A DNA stretch of 64,000 bases from G963668655 sp963668655 (lineage in GTDB: Bacteria > Myxococcota_A > SURF-8). Shown here one piece after another: positions 7,379 through 16,146 of this stretch; position 1 is the first letter of the stretch; each line of letters starts with the position of its first letter. Under the pieces are notes generated by a model. The model searched no databases. It was not told where the DNA came from and saw only the letters and a program-made list of their open reading frames with translations. Made by a program: the position numbers and the translations under genes. The DNA is taken from the NCBI GenBank assembly GCA_963668655.2, contig CAXXPQ010000002.1, positions 620,001-684,000 on the forward strand, given 5' to 3'.

Positions 7379-10300
7379 TTACGTATCCCATTCGATATCG
7401 TCAGGAGGGTTGTAGCTGGGGGTTGCGCCACATGTGATGGTTTTTTGTAGATGCTCGGCAAGCTCCTGATTGTCTTCTTCGATGGCTTTGCGGGTGTCCA
7501 GGATGGCCTTATAGACTCTCTTTCGAAGCTTCTCGAAATCGCTTGCGGCTTTTCTGGGTTTTCCTCCTTTTCCGACAGCAGCTTTGAGTTCTCTTAAAAA
7601 CCATTCCAATTCGAAGGTCAAAGCCTCTTTGCGAGCACTATCGTTATGTTCTTCCGCCTCCCTGATTTCCTCCTGCAGATCCTCGTAACGTTCACGATAC
7701 TCTTTGATGGCTTGCTCATCCAGCAATTCGCCAGCGTCATTCGCGGCATACATTACCGTCGCCTTCGTTACGGCCTGTACAAGATCGCTGATTTTGAATG
7801 CTTTTCTCGGGCTGGAGAGGAGGATGTTGAGGTAATGCGCACCCACACGGTCATCTAGGTGATGGACATCGCCAGCGTTGAATTTTATCATCCAGACCTT
7901 TCCCGAACGCTTGAAAATGTTTTCGCTTTCCTTTTCAGCAGGGTGCTCCGCCACATTGGGACCAGCCTTCTTTTTATCGCCAGTGAAAAGGTCGTTCAGG
8001 GCTCGGTGAATTTTAGATATGGCAACACATTCATTATTGATGATATCCGCCGACACTCGCTCGTTCTTGGCGAAGCCTTTCTCCAGGGGGTTGCTCGTCA
8101 AAGCAAGCACCATCTCTGGAGCCGCATTCAATCGACTGGCTGAATCACCATCGATCTCTATGGCTACCTTGCGTGTCGTCATAGCCTGAAGGTCGTTTTT
8201 TATGACGCCGAAAACATGCTGTCGTTCCTTGGGTAAGCCTTTGAGCGAATCCAGCAGTACGAGCTGCTCCGTCCCTAGTTTTTTGTAGATCGAAGATGTG
8301 AGACGTATACGTCCGTTTAGTACGGATTCCACCTCTATTTCCCATCCGGAAAGCTTCTTAAGGAGAGTCAAACTCTCCGCTTCCTGATCCGTCCCTGTCG
8401 CCATCAAGTGAATAAATGCGGCCAGCGCCGTCAATCCGCACCCGGAAAAAGGCTCTCCAGGGGTAGAATCCTCTGCCAGAATCTTCAGCGCATCAGCCAA
8501 GGGAACCAGTTTTCGTTTTTCAAGTGCTTTTGTTGGCGCACCGGATTGGTTCAGTTCGTCGAGAATGGCAGCGGACTTGTCATCCGTATCTCGAAAGCGT
8601 TTGGCTGCGTCGCTCTTTTTCCACTCACTAAAGCGAAGCGCCTGCCACGACATGGCGACTGCCAATGCTTCATAGCGAAGCATCAGGTGCATGATCGCCA
8701 GATTAAAGCGGACTTGCGGGTTTCCGTTGTTGACGGAACCTCCCGTCGATTGAAGAGCCTCGATTTTCCCGAGCAGCACATCGAGGCCGGATGTCGCTAA
8801 ATGGAGGCCGGTTTGTTCACTTTCATTCAGATCGCTTGAATCCCCGAAGGCAAAGGATCGAGATCGGCAGAAATATCCCACATCGTCCATCGCTCGTTTC
8901 CAGGCCTGATGAGCCTTGACTTCCACACCCTCGCCCTGGAAGCGGGGATTTCGCCAGACATCCTGAAGACGCATTTCCGTAAATGTCGATACCTGCCAAC
9001 CGAGAAGGTCTTTCCGGGAAACGCCGTTTTCCTTCATTCTTCGCATTTCATCCAAATGAACGGGGTATTCGTGAATCAGCCTTCGCAGAGAGCCTTCTTT
9101 CAAAGGAGATCGGTACTCCTCGAATTCATAGGTCAAGCGGCGCAGGAGACGAGAATGAAAAATGGAGACGGAATGCAAGTCTTCCGAATGCGTCAGGTAG
9201 CGTTCCGCGCCTCCCTCGGACTTAAGGCGTTTCGCCTCTTTGATCGGACATTTTCCAGTAAGCATTTCGAAGCTCAACCGACCGAGAAAGAGTGAATCCG
9301 AATGCAGGGAATCCACGATTTCGCTAGCTCGATCAAGGCTCGTATAGCGAGGCCGACAGAAGGCGGATCCCATTCCGATCATCTTGACGTTTTCAGAGAT
9401 ATCCGTCGTTATCGAGTAGGATGTTATGGTCGGCGCTCGAAGCTTTCCATGACCCAGATTTTCAAGATGTATGCAGGTCGTCTGAATACGTTCAATGATG
9501 CGAGCCTGGCGACGTTCATCGAATATACTGCCCACAAGAAGATCGGCCAGGCGTCGATACTCAGATGTCAACCGGTAATGGACTCTCACAATGACAGGCT
9601 GACCATCGTCATCCTTCAGCACTTCGCAATCGTGGAAATCCGTCCATCCTTTGCGCCTCGCCTCGTTTAAAAAGTCTTGCCAACCGTAGGCGTCGTCAAA
9701 GGCGCCGGATGCGATAATCCTTTCAACCTCCACAAACTCCCAAATATCGAGTTGTTGTCCTTTGTTTCCCTGGTAGGCGTGATACGTTACGCCATGGTCA
9801 TTCAGGAAGGCTATATCCACGGATTCGGCGTCGTCAGGCAACTCCTCCAACATGGGGCCGATATGCTTGTTTTCGCGAATCGCCTTATCGCTAAATTCAA
9901 TCAGACGATCCCTTACATCCTCGTCGGATGATCCGAACCGTTCCCGCAAGGGAATGAGCAAACCGTCATGAAGCAGATCCCGAAGCCGTTGATGCTTCAG
10001 CCGTTTCAGGTTATCGATGAATTCAAGAATCGTGCGTGCGGTAACATGACCGGACTGGTGCAGATCGTAAACGCGAGCAAGGATGATTTTATATGCTTCT
10101 GAAATACGTGAGGCCCACCGGGGATCCTCGGCCCACGTATTAAGAGCAACCATTGCCTCGCGGCTGCCGTCCCAGAGAATGGCATACAGCCATTCAACGA
10201 AAATGGCGTTGTCCTGATCCACTCTCGTTCGACGGATAAGCTTCGGAAGTGCATCACGCGAGCCACGAGCCGCCACCAGTGCGTGATAGTTTGTCTCGGA

Positions 10301-12430
10301 ATGTTCCTTCGCCGCCGTTTCAAGAAACGTAGAAAAAGAAGATTCCGCTCCTCCATCTTGCAACAGATGTAGCAGACGCCCCTTCAGCTCTCGGATCGGC
10401 TCTTTCTTAAATCGCTTACGAAGGTCAACATGTGCTATTTTATATCCATTCGCCCACAGGCAGTTGGCCGCGGCGAAGCGAACGAAGAAAGTGGGATGGT
10501 CAAGGAAATCAAGAACCACTCCTTGCAACTCTGGGCCTATATCAGCAAAAAAGCGATTCTCCTGGACAGCCTGAAGAAAAAGCACCCTCTTGAAATCCGG
10601 TGTTGCCGGATTGCGAAGATGATCCGCGAAATGATTTGAACCCTTACTCTTGACTACGTGCGGGATAATCCGTTTCAGCACTCCGGCCATGGAGGTGTGT
10701 TTGAAAGATTCGGAAAAAAGCAGTTCAATGACGAGGTTTAAAATCGCCTGCCGGTTCTTTTGGAAGTAGTTGGATTTGTCCAGTTTGGCAACGATAAAGG
10801 GGATATTCTGAGATGCCTTGGCCAGGTCATCCTCGCCAGCCAATGCAAGGAAATCCTTTTCCACGACCTCATATAGCGCTTCGCGCTGATCGACGGTCAA
10901 CTCCTCGTCATTATCAAGGAGCTTTCCAAGTGTGTATTTGCGCGAGCGCATTTCCTCGACGACGGGCTCGACATCGGAGGATTCGTGAATTTTTGTTTTA
11001 TCCTCGGCAAGCTGAAGGTTCCATTCGGCCAGGAGGGCTTTGATGGTCTCCAACCCTTCCTCGGCATCATTCCTCGATTTGAAGAGGATGAAGAAGTCAT
11101 CCACATACCGGCTGTAGCCCAGAGACTTTTTCCTGGGAGGACCAGGTTTGGATTCTTCTCGATGCTTGGACCTCTTGAACATACGAAAAAGAGTCCGGTT
11201 GATCAGGTCGTCCTGATCCGAGGCAATGCGCTCCTCGACAAATCGGTCGAATTCGTGGAGGTACAGATTGGCGAAAAAGTGGGCGTAGGCCGGACCTTGC
11301 GGAATGCCATGAGGACCGGAATCTTTTACAGAGCCATCGTCCAGAAGAATCTTATAAGCGAGGAATCTATCGAGAGTCCCCAGAGTCCAGTCGTCGGCGG
11401 CGTAATCGGCCAGAAGATCGTGCATGCGGCTGCGGTCCACCTTGTCGTAGAAGGCGGTAATATCAGCCTGTAAGTAAACGCATCCGGTTGGCGACCAGAG
11501 AAATTTTCTCAATTTCTCCTGATACTGCCCCCATAAAGTGGGCCAGCGTTCGAATATAAGATCGCTTTTTTCAAAGCTCTTTGCTAACCGATGACCGAAG
11601 CTGTTGGGTGAAAAGTGCTTTTCAATCTTGGGGGCCAAGACGTTGAGTAACGCCTGAATGACAATCCGATCCTCAATCCGGGCCATGATGGCGATATCTC
11701 GAATTCCACCATTCGTCTTGGTGATGCGAAGGTGACGGAAAGGACCGGGTTGGTAGGGCTCGCCGCGTTCAGCTAGACCCATTAGCTTGTTTACCAACTC
11801 ATGCAGGTTGGCCTCAAGATGCTCCTCGTATAAATCGAATAGCTTGGAATCAAAGTATACGTCGTGCTCGCTGGCGAAGGCTTTCACTTTTCGCCATGCC
11901 AGAAGTAAGTTTTCACTCGAAGTGATGGACGCCAGTTCGCGTTGGCGATCCTCTGGAGAAACGGATGGAGTGACACCCACAGGTGATGTTGCGCCGGTGT
12001 CGATAGTTTCGGAATTCTCTATTTTTGAATAGTTCTTCTCGAGGACCTCTTTCTGCTCTGCCGTCAGATTCAATTGCTTGGCCAATGTATCAATATCGAC
12101 GCCGAGGTTGACTCTTTCTGGATGTGTCTTGCTGGTGGGCTCATCATCTCTGTCCAACTCCAATGCGCTTCGCAAATCCTCCATCGCCTCCTCTGGAGAA
12201 ATGGAGTCGCATTCTGCGATGAAATCCACCACGTCGCCTGACCAGCCGCAGCCGAAACAGGTGAATACCCGCCTTTCGGAGTCGATGTACAAGGGTTCGG
12301 TCACATCCTCGTGACGAGGGCATTGGCAGCGAAAATCCCGACCACTCGACTCAATCGGCACGCGGCGCTCGATCTCCCGAACGATAGCGACGCGATGGCG
12401 GAGTATCTGTCGAAGATCCTCACCGGCCAT
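7379..12430 (-). CDS. zinc-finger / reverse transcriptase multidomain protein, 1683 aa
   Basis: Domain order: a DnaG (CHC2)-type zinc finger, C37-x2-H40-x17-C58-x2-C61; a linker; a reverse transcriptase at ~230-490 with motif A LQADITAFYD (D323), motif B HGIPQG (375-379), motif C YSRYVDDFF (D444, D445) and motif D LQLAEDKTK; HEAT-like helical repeats at ~610-850; a region at ~900-1070 ending SDSLFLGRLSFEMLTGKCP that resembles a protein-kinase C-lobe but lacks HRD and DFG; helical sequence; and a C-terminal module (~1500-1683, ending DIEWDT) shared with the QueC-like protein. The RT motifs are intact, so polymerase activity is likely. The start overlaps the exonuclease gene by 11 bp and has GGAGG four bases before the ATG. 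The RT belongs to the broad group of defence-associated or unknown-group RTs; no maturase or retron features are seen. Confidence 0.9.
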   Translation of the reverse strand: MAGEDLRQILRHRVAIVREIERRVPIESSGRDFRCQCPRHEDVTEPLYIDSERRVFTCFGCGWSGDVVDFIAECDSISPEEAMEDLRSALELDRDDEPTSKTHPERVNLGVDIDTLAKQLNLTAEQKEVLEKNYSKIENSETIDTGATSPVGVTPSVSPEDRQRELASITSSENLLLAWRKVKAFASEHDVYFDSKLFDLYEEHLEANLHELVNKLMGLAERGEPYQPGPFRHLRITKTNGGIRDIAIMARIEDRIVIQALLNVLAPKIEKHFSPNSFGHRLAKSFEKSDLIFERWPTLWGQYQEKLRKFLWSPTGCVYLQADITAFYDKVDRSRMHDLLADYAADDWTLGTLDRFLAYKILLDDGSVKDSGPHGIPQGPAYAHFFANLYLHEFDRFVEERIASDQDDLINRTLFRMFKRSKHREESKPGPPRKKSLGYSRYVDDFFILFKSRNDAEEGLETIKALLAEWNLQLAEDKTKIHESSDVEPVVEEMRSRKYTLGKLLDNDEELTVDQREALYEVVEKDFLALAGEDDLAKASQNIPFIVAKLDKSNYFQKNRQAILNLVIELLFSESFKHTSMAGVLKRIIPHVVKSKGSNHFADHLRNPATPDFKRVLFLQAVQENRFFADIGPELQGVVLDFLDHPTFFVRFAAANCLWANGYKIAHVDLRKRFKKEPIRELKGRLLHLLQDGGAESSFSTFLETAAKEHSETNYHALVAARGSRDALPKLIRRTRVDQDNAIFVEWLYAILWDGSREAMVALNTWAEDPRWASRISEAYKIILARVYDLHQSGHVTARTILEFIDNLKRLKHQRLRDLLHDGLLIPLRERFGSSDEDVRDRLIEFSDKAIRENKHIGPMLEELPDDAESVDIAFLNDHGVTYHAYQGNKGQQLDIWEFVEVERIIASGAFDDAYGWQDFLNEARRKGWTDFHDCEVLKDDDGQPVIVRVHYRLTSEYRRLADLLVGSIFDERRQARIIERIQTTCIHLENLGHGKLRAPTITSYSITTDISENVKMIGMGSAFCRPRYTSLDRASEIVDSLHSDSLFLGRLSFEMLTGKCPIKEAKRLKSEGGAERYLTHSEDLHSVSIFHSRLLRRLTYEFEEYRSPLKEGSLRRLIHEYPVHLDEMRRMKENGVSRKDLLGWQVSTFTEMRLQDVWRNPRFQGEGVEVKAHQAWKRAMDDVGYFCRSRSFAFGDSSDLNESEQTGLHLATSGLDVLLGKIEALQSTGGSVNNGNPQVRFNLAIMHLMLRYEALAVAMSWQALRFSEWKKSDAAKRFRDTDDKSAAILDELNQSGAPTKALEKRKLVPLADALKILAEDSTPGEPFSGCGLTALAAFIHLMATGTDQEAESLTLLKKLSGWEIEVESVLNGRIRLTSSIYKKLGTEQLVLLDSLKGLPKERQHVFGVIKNDLQAMTTRKVAIEIDGDSASRLNAAPEMVLALTSNPLEKGFAKNERVSADIINNECVAISKIHRALNDLFTGDKKKAGPNVAEHPAEKESENIFKRSGKVWMIKFNAGDVHHLDDRVGAHYLNILLSSPRKAFKISDLVQAVTKATVMYAANDAGELLDEQAIKEYRERYEDLQEEIREAEEHNDSARKEALTFELEWFLRELKAAVGKGGKPRKAASDFEKLRKRVYKAILDTRKAIEEDNQELAEHLQKTITCGATPSYNPPDDIEWDT

Positions 12431-12968
12431 CCCGCCTCCACTTCACTTCGACCTCGCGCCTCTCTCCATTTCGGTCCGTGTAGGAAACCGATCCATGGTC
12501 GCAACCATGAAAATAGAGATCCCTCGTAATCTTTACGTCCTGAACGCAGTACGCCGTCAATTCGTACATTGCGCCTTCCCGGAACAGGCGCAAAGCATCC
12601 TTCCCGGAAGCCGTCTTGGACTCGTTAAGCGTCGTTTTCGCCAGATTATCGAGCTTGACTCTATGACCGGCGGCTTTCCCGACATCGTCCATCATGTCCA
12701 AGGTAGGTGGATACTTAAACCTTTCCGGCTGGTAATGCGAAAGCACGACATAATCGAAACCAGAGATGTTGTAGCCCACCACCAGGTCCGCAGCCGTCAG
12801 TTCATCGAATAAAAAGGAAAGCTCGTGCTCCTCGTAGACATGGAAACGTTCGTCCTGGGTGTTGTAGGTCACGACCACCGAAACCAGCATTTCGGACGCA
12901 CGATCCCATCCTCCGACGTCGGCGTCGGACAGCTGGGTTTCCAGATCCAGAAAAACGATACTGGCCAC
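12420..12968 (-). CDS. DEDDy 3'-5' exonuclease (RNase H-like), 182 aa
   Basis: An RNase H-fold exonuclease with DxE at D8/E10 (IVFLDLETQ), a third acidic residue in GYNISGFD (D72) and Y140-x3-D144 (YCVQD), the DEDDy pattern of DnaQ-like and PolB-type proofreading nucleases. The GTG at 12968 is chosen because GAGGAG lies nine bases upstream and a strong promoter predicts transcription from about 13014, downstream of the ATG at 13061. It is the first gene of the operon and its stop overlaps the reverse transcriptase start, suggesting coupled synthesis. It could trim nucleic acid made or bound by the RT. It could also be an older mobile-element gene to which the RT operon became joined. Confidence 0.8.
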   Translation of the reverse strand: MASIVFLDLETQLSDADVGGWDRASEMLVSVVVTYNTQDERFHVYEEHELSFLFDELTAADLVVGYNISGFDYVVLSHYQPERFKYPPTLDMMDDVGKAAGHRVKLDNLAKTTLNESKTASGKDALRLFREGAMYELTAYCVQDVKITRDLYFHGCDHGSVSYTDRNGERREVEVKWRRDGR

Positions 12969-13020
12969 GATCAATAACTCCTCAAATTCACTAGGGAAGA
13001 TGGATTCCCATAGGCTAGAC

Positions 13021-13049
13021 ATTCTATTCGAGAGACCGGTTTTCGTCAA
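13021..13049 (-). promoter_or_regulatory. sigma-70-type promoter of the exonuclease-RT operon
   Basis: TTGACG (13049-13044) and TAGAAT (13026-13021) are separated by 17 bases on the minus strand. The predicted start near 13014 leaves a ~46-base leader to the GTG at 12968. It lies in the divergent region facing the recombinase cassette. Confidence 0.6.
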
Positions 13050-13126
13050 CGAGGATGTCACAAATTACCGCCTCATCGGCATGCGTAGATAGGAGCACGC
13101 ATGAATCGACGTGCCGAGGAGGAATC

Positions 13127-13330
13127 GTGAAGAGACTTTTACCCATGGATACGGACATTGAGCTGGCGGTCATTCTCGCCACCGGCTACCTGCGATACCG
13201 CAGAAGGCAGGTCAGGCAGGTGACTCGAACTTTCTTTGAGAAAACCCTTGATGATGTGGGTGACAGCGCGAAGTTCGATACCGGAGAAACTCGAACTTTG
13301 GAGAAAGGAGCCACATCGAACGATGGCTAA
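13127..13330 (+). CDS. small protein of the recombinase cassette, 67 aa
   Basis: Starts at a GTG five bases after GAGGAGG and ends by overlapping the DUF2924 gene start. The sequence has a short helical segment (ELAVILATGYLRYRRRQ) followed by a polar tail. I recall small proteins of this kind preceding DUF2924-recombinase pairs in other genomes, but there is no domain that gives a function. Confidence 0.55.
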   Translation: MKRLLPMDTDIELAVILATGYLRYRRRQVRQVTRTFFEKTLDDVGDSAKFDTGETRTLEKGATSNDG

Positions 13331-13841
13331 GCAGACGAAAACAGACAGCAGAAAGAAAAACGGCATTCTGGCCCAGCTCGCCGAACTGGAGGATCTTCCA
13401 ACTCCGGAATTGAAAAACCGCTGGAAGGTGCTCTACGGATCCGAACCTCCGCGTTTCAACCGACAGTTTCTGGTCAAGAAACTGGCCCACCGGATTCAAG
13501 AGATTGCCTATGGCGGATTGGATGAAACGACGCAAGGTCGGATGGAGTCGCTTTTAGACGACGAGGGGTACGACGACATGGGCCGCAAGGTGCGAAAACC
13601 CGTTCGCCGCGCAACCGAACGCGCCATAGTCCCGGGTACGGTTCTGACCCGCGAATGGCAGGGCGAGCGGCACGAGATTATCGCCATGGAAGACGGCGGC
13701 TTTGAATATCGCGGCATGCCGTATCGGTCGTTGTCGGCGGTGGCGCGCAAGATCACAGGCACCAACTGGAATGGTCCCGCATTTTGGGGCTTGCGTGGTA
13801 AAGGCGCTAAAATGAAAGAGGCCGGGCATGAAACACGATAA
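13323..13841 (+). CDS. DUF2924 family protein
   Basis: A 172-aa protein with the layout of DUF2924: an N-terminal helical region (AQLAELEDLPTPELKNRWKV, then LYGSEPPRFNRQFLVKKLAH) and a C-terminal part (PGTVLTREWQGERHEIIAME, then YRSLSAVARKITGTNWNGPA). The second half resembles a small DNA-associated domain found next to large serine recombinases. It overlaps the genes before and after it, so small protein, DUF2924 protein, recombinase and HTH protein form one coupled unit. The role is not established; an accessory function for the recombinase is the natural guess. Confidence 0.85.
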   Translation: MAKQTKTDSRKKNGILAQLAELEDLPTPELKNRWKVLYGSEPPRFNRQFLVKKLAHRIQEIAYGGLDETTQGRMESLLDDEGYDDMGRKVRKPVRRATERAIVPGTVLTREWQGERHEIIAMEDGGFEYRGMPYRSLSAVARKITGTNWNGPAFWGLRGKGAKMKEAGHETR

Positions 13842-15399
13842 CCATCCCAAAGGAGCAAACGGGCAGATCCCCGTGCGTTGCGCCATCTATACCCGTAAGT
13901 CCACCAACGAAAATCTGGATTCGGATTTCAACTCGCTGGACGCCCAACGCGAGGCCTGCGAACTCTACATCCAATCCCAGACGCGTGAAGGTTGGATCGC
14001 ACTGGATGAGCGTTACGACGACGGCGCTTACTCCGGAGCTACGATGGATCGCCCTGCTGTGAAACGCCTGCTGGCCGATGTCGAAGCGGACCGCATCGAC
14101 GTCATCGTTGTGTATCGCATCGATCGTCTATCGCGCAACCTACTCGATTTCACGCAGACCCAGCATTTTCTCGAACAGCACGGCTGTTCCTTCGTCTCGG
14201 TCAGTGAACAGTTCAACACCAAGACGCCGATGGGCCGCTTCGCAATGCATGTGGTTTCCTCCTTCTCAGAGATGGAAAGGGAAGTCATCGCCGAGCGCAT
14301 TCGCGATAAAGTGGCCGCCAGCAAGCGCCGGGGTAAATGGATGGGCGGCACGCCGCCGCTCGGGTACGACGTGGATCGCCGGAGAAAACGGCTCGTGGTC
14401 AACAAGGAGGAAGCCGCGCTCGTTCGCTTCATCTTCCGCCGCTACCTGCAATTCCGATCCGTCATGGCCCTCATCAATGAGCTGAACGAAAAAGGATTGA
14501 CCACCAAGTCCTGGACGACGAAATCGGGAGCGAAAAGAAAGGGCCGTTCGTGGAACAAATCGCACATCCATCGTCTGCTGAACAACCCGGTCTACATAGG
14601 AAAGGTGCGCCATAAGGAGGCGACCTATCCCGGAGAACATGAGGCGATCATCGAAAATTCCCTGTGGGACGAGGTGCATCGGACCATCAAATCGGAAGGC
14701 AGGAATCCCTCGGGTCGCTCCCATACGCATGCTCTCCTCAAAGGGATTATCCGCTGCGGGCATTGCAAAACCAGCATGGGCGTAACCTTCACGAAAAAAG
14801 GCGACAAGCGTTATCGCTACTACCTCTGCCATAACGCCAACAAAAACGGCTACGCGGCTTGTCCGATTCGGACGGCTCCGGCTGGAGACATTGAGAATCT
14901 CGTGCTGATACAAATCAGGCGGATCCTGAGTTCACCCGAAATTGTCGCCGAAACCTTTCGTCAGGTTGAAGAGTTGGAACGGCATGAGCGGGAGGAACAG
15001 GATGCGCGCAAAAACGCATTGCGCGAGGAATTGACCACGATCCGGGCCGCAGCCGAGCGAATGCGCGACACCGAGAATCACACCGATCTGATCGGCGAAG
15101 AATTGGGAGCGCTGGAAGGCAAAATCGGGAAATTGACCAGGGAGCTTGAAGCCATCGAGACTGAGACGGCGTATTACAGACAATACCCGCTCTCGGAGAA
15201 GGAACTGGGTGATGAACTGGCTCGACTGAATCGTCTGTGGGACGAACTGTTTCCCGCCGAGCGGGCGCGGATCGTCCACATGCTGGTGGACGAGATTACG
15301 ATATCGGAAAACGGCGTTGATCTTATTTTGCATGACAACGGCATCGCCGGTCTGGTTCTGGAGATGAAAGGAGAACACGAGCATGTCGATCACCACTGA
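13828..15399 (+). CDS. large serine recombinase
   Basis: A 523-aa site-specific recombinase. The N-terminal resolvase domain begins AIYTRKSTNEN with S25 as the likely nucleophile, followed by YRIDRLSRN and FSEMEREVIAERIRDKVAAS. A recombinase domain follows (GGTPPLGYDVD and VMALINELNEKGLTTKSW), then a zinc ribbon (IRCGHCKTS, then LCHN and CPIR) and a coiled coil at ~385-450. This is the usual layout of phage-type integrases that join attP and attB. It overlaps the DUF2924 gene by 14 bp and the next gene by 17 bp. It is the probable integrase of the element occupying the left part of the window; I could not locate its att sites. Confidence 0.93.
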   Translation: MKHDNHPKGANGQIPVRCAIYTRKSTNENLDSDFNSLDAQREACELYIQSQTREGWIALDERYDDGAYSGATMDRPAVKRLLADVEADRIDVIVVYRIDRLSRNLLDFTQTQHFLEQHGCSFVSVSEQFNTKTPMGRFAMHVVSSFSEMEREVIAERIRDKVAASKRRGKWMGGTPPLGYDVDRRRKRLVVNKEEAALVRFIFRRYLQFRSVMALINELNEKGLTTKSWTTKSGAKRKGRSWNKSHIHRLLNNPVYIGKVRHKEATYPGEHEAIIENSLWDEVHRTIKSEGRNPSGRSHTHALLKGIIRCGHCKTSMGVTFTKKGDKRYRYYLCHNANKNGYAACPIRTAPAGDIENLVLIQIRRILSSPEIVAETFRQVEELERHEREEQDARKNALREELTTIRAAAERMRDTENHTDLIGEELGALEGKIGKLTRELEAIETETAYYRQYPLSEKELGDELARLNRLWDELFPAERARIVHMLVDEITISENGVDLILHDNGIAGLVLEMKGEHEHVDHH

Positions 15400-15814
15400 A
15401 ACGCAGGATCCATGCGTGGAAAAGAAGGAAACCGTGTATCGCGATGAGCGCGGACGCCTGGTTATTCACATCCCGATGAACTTCAAAAAGCGCGGCGGAC
15501 GCAAGGAAATCATCCTGCCACCCGGCTGCAAACTGAACGATGGCGAGGACGGACCTTCCATCAATAAACCCTTGGCCGTCGCCGTTGCGCTGGGCCACCG
15601 CTGGCTTGGCTTGATGATGGAAGGCCAGGTGCATTCCGTATCGGAAGTCGCCGAAATCGTCGGCATGCATCCATCCAACGTGCGGCGCTTTTTAACTCTG
15701 ACCTGCCTGTCGCCCAGGATCATTAAGAGCATCCTGAACGGCCGGGAGCCGGACGGTCTGTCTCTGGAAGGCTTGCGGGATGTGCCGATGCTGTGGGAGG
15801 AGCAGGGGACGTAG
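15383..15814 (+). CDS. HTH protein downstream of serine recombinase, 143 aa
   Basis: The C-terminal half contains VHSVSEVAEIVGMHPSNVRR, a helix-turn-helix. The N-terminal part has a basic beta-rich stretch (VYRDERGRLVIHIPMNFKKR). It overlaps the recombinase by 17 bp. Proteins of this size with such an HTH often follow DUF2924-linked recombinases, and it may be a directionality factor or regulator; that is inference. Confidence 0.7.
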   Translation: MSITTETQDPCVEKKETVYRDERGRLVIHIPMNFKKRGGRKEIILPPGCKLNDGEDGPSINKPLAVAVALGHRWLGLMMEGQVHSVSEVAEIVGMHPSNVRRFLTLTCLSPRIIKSILNGREPDGLSLEGLRDVPMLWEEQGT

Positions 15815-15828
15815 CAGAACTTGGGCGG

Positions 15829-16140
15829 CTAATCGTAGCAGACTTTCACGCCGCCATCATCTTCGATCTCCGTGGATCGGCATTTCGGACAACGAACGGG
15901 GGCGTCGAGGCGAAATGACCCGCCGCAACGGCAATCACCGGCCAGAGCTTCAACGGCTGCATCAAAATCCGTCTCTGTTGTTTGGGGTGATTCAAGATGC
16001 TTATATACTTCAGAGTGTCCGATTTCCTTTGTTTTCCCGCAGCGCGTGCAGTGCAGCAATTCAAACGCCATGCCGCCGCCGTACTTGGCCTCGAATTGAT
16101 GCCCACATGATTTACATGTTGCTTCGCGTGAGTAGCCCAT
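15829..16140 (-). CDS. zinc ribbon protein, 103 aa
   Basis: Three CxxC-type metal sites are visible: ATCKSCGHQF near residue 8, LHCTRCGK near 30, and CRCGG with VRCPKCRS near 70-88. It follows the Abi gene by 6 bp on the same strand and is probably its operon partner. No catalytic domain is present. Nucleic-acid or protein binding through the ribbons is likely. Confidence 0.7.
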   Translation of the reverse strand: MGYSREATCKSCGHQFEAKYGGGMAFELLHCTRCGKTKEIGHSEVYKHLESPQTTETDFDAAVEALAGDCRCGGSFRLDAPVRCPKCRSTEIEDDGGVKVCYD

Positions 16141-16146
16141 GGTTTG

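Noticed and set aside
7379..12430. Group II intron maturase or retron RT
   Set aside because: No maturase or HNH domain and no visible retron msr-msd structure; the zinc finger, HEAT-like repeats and shared C-terminal tail do not fit either class.
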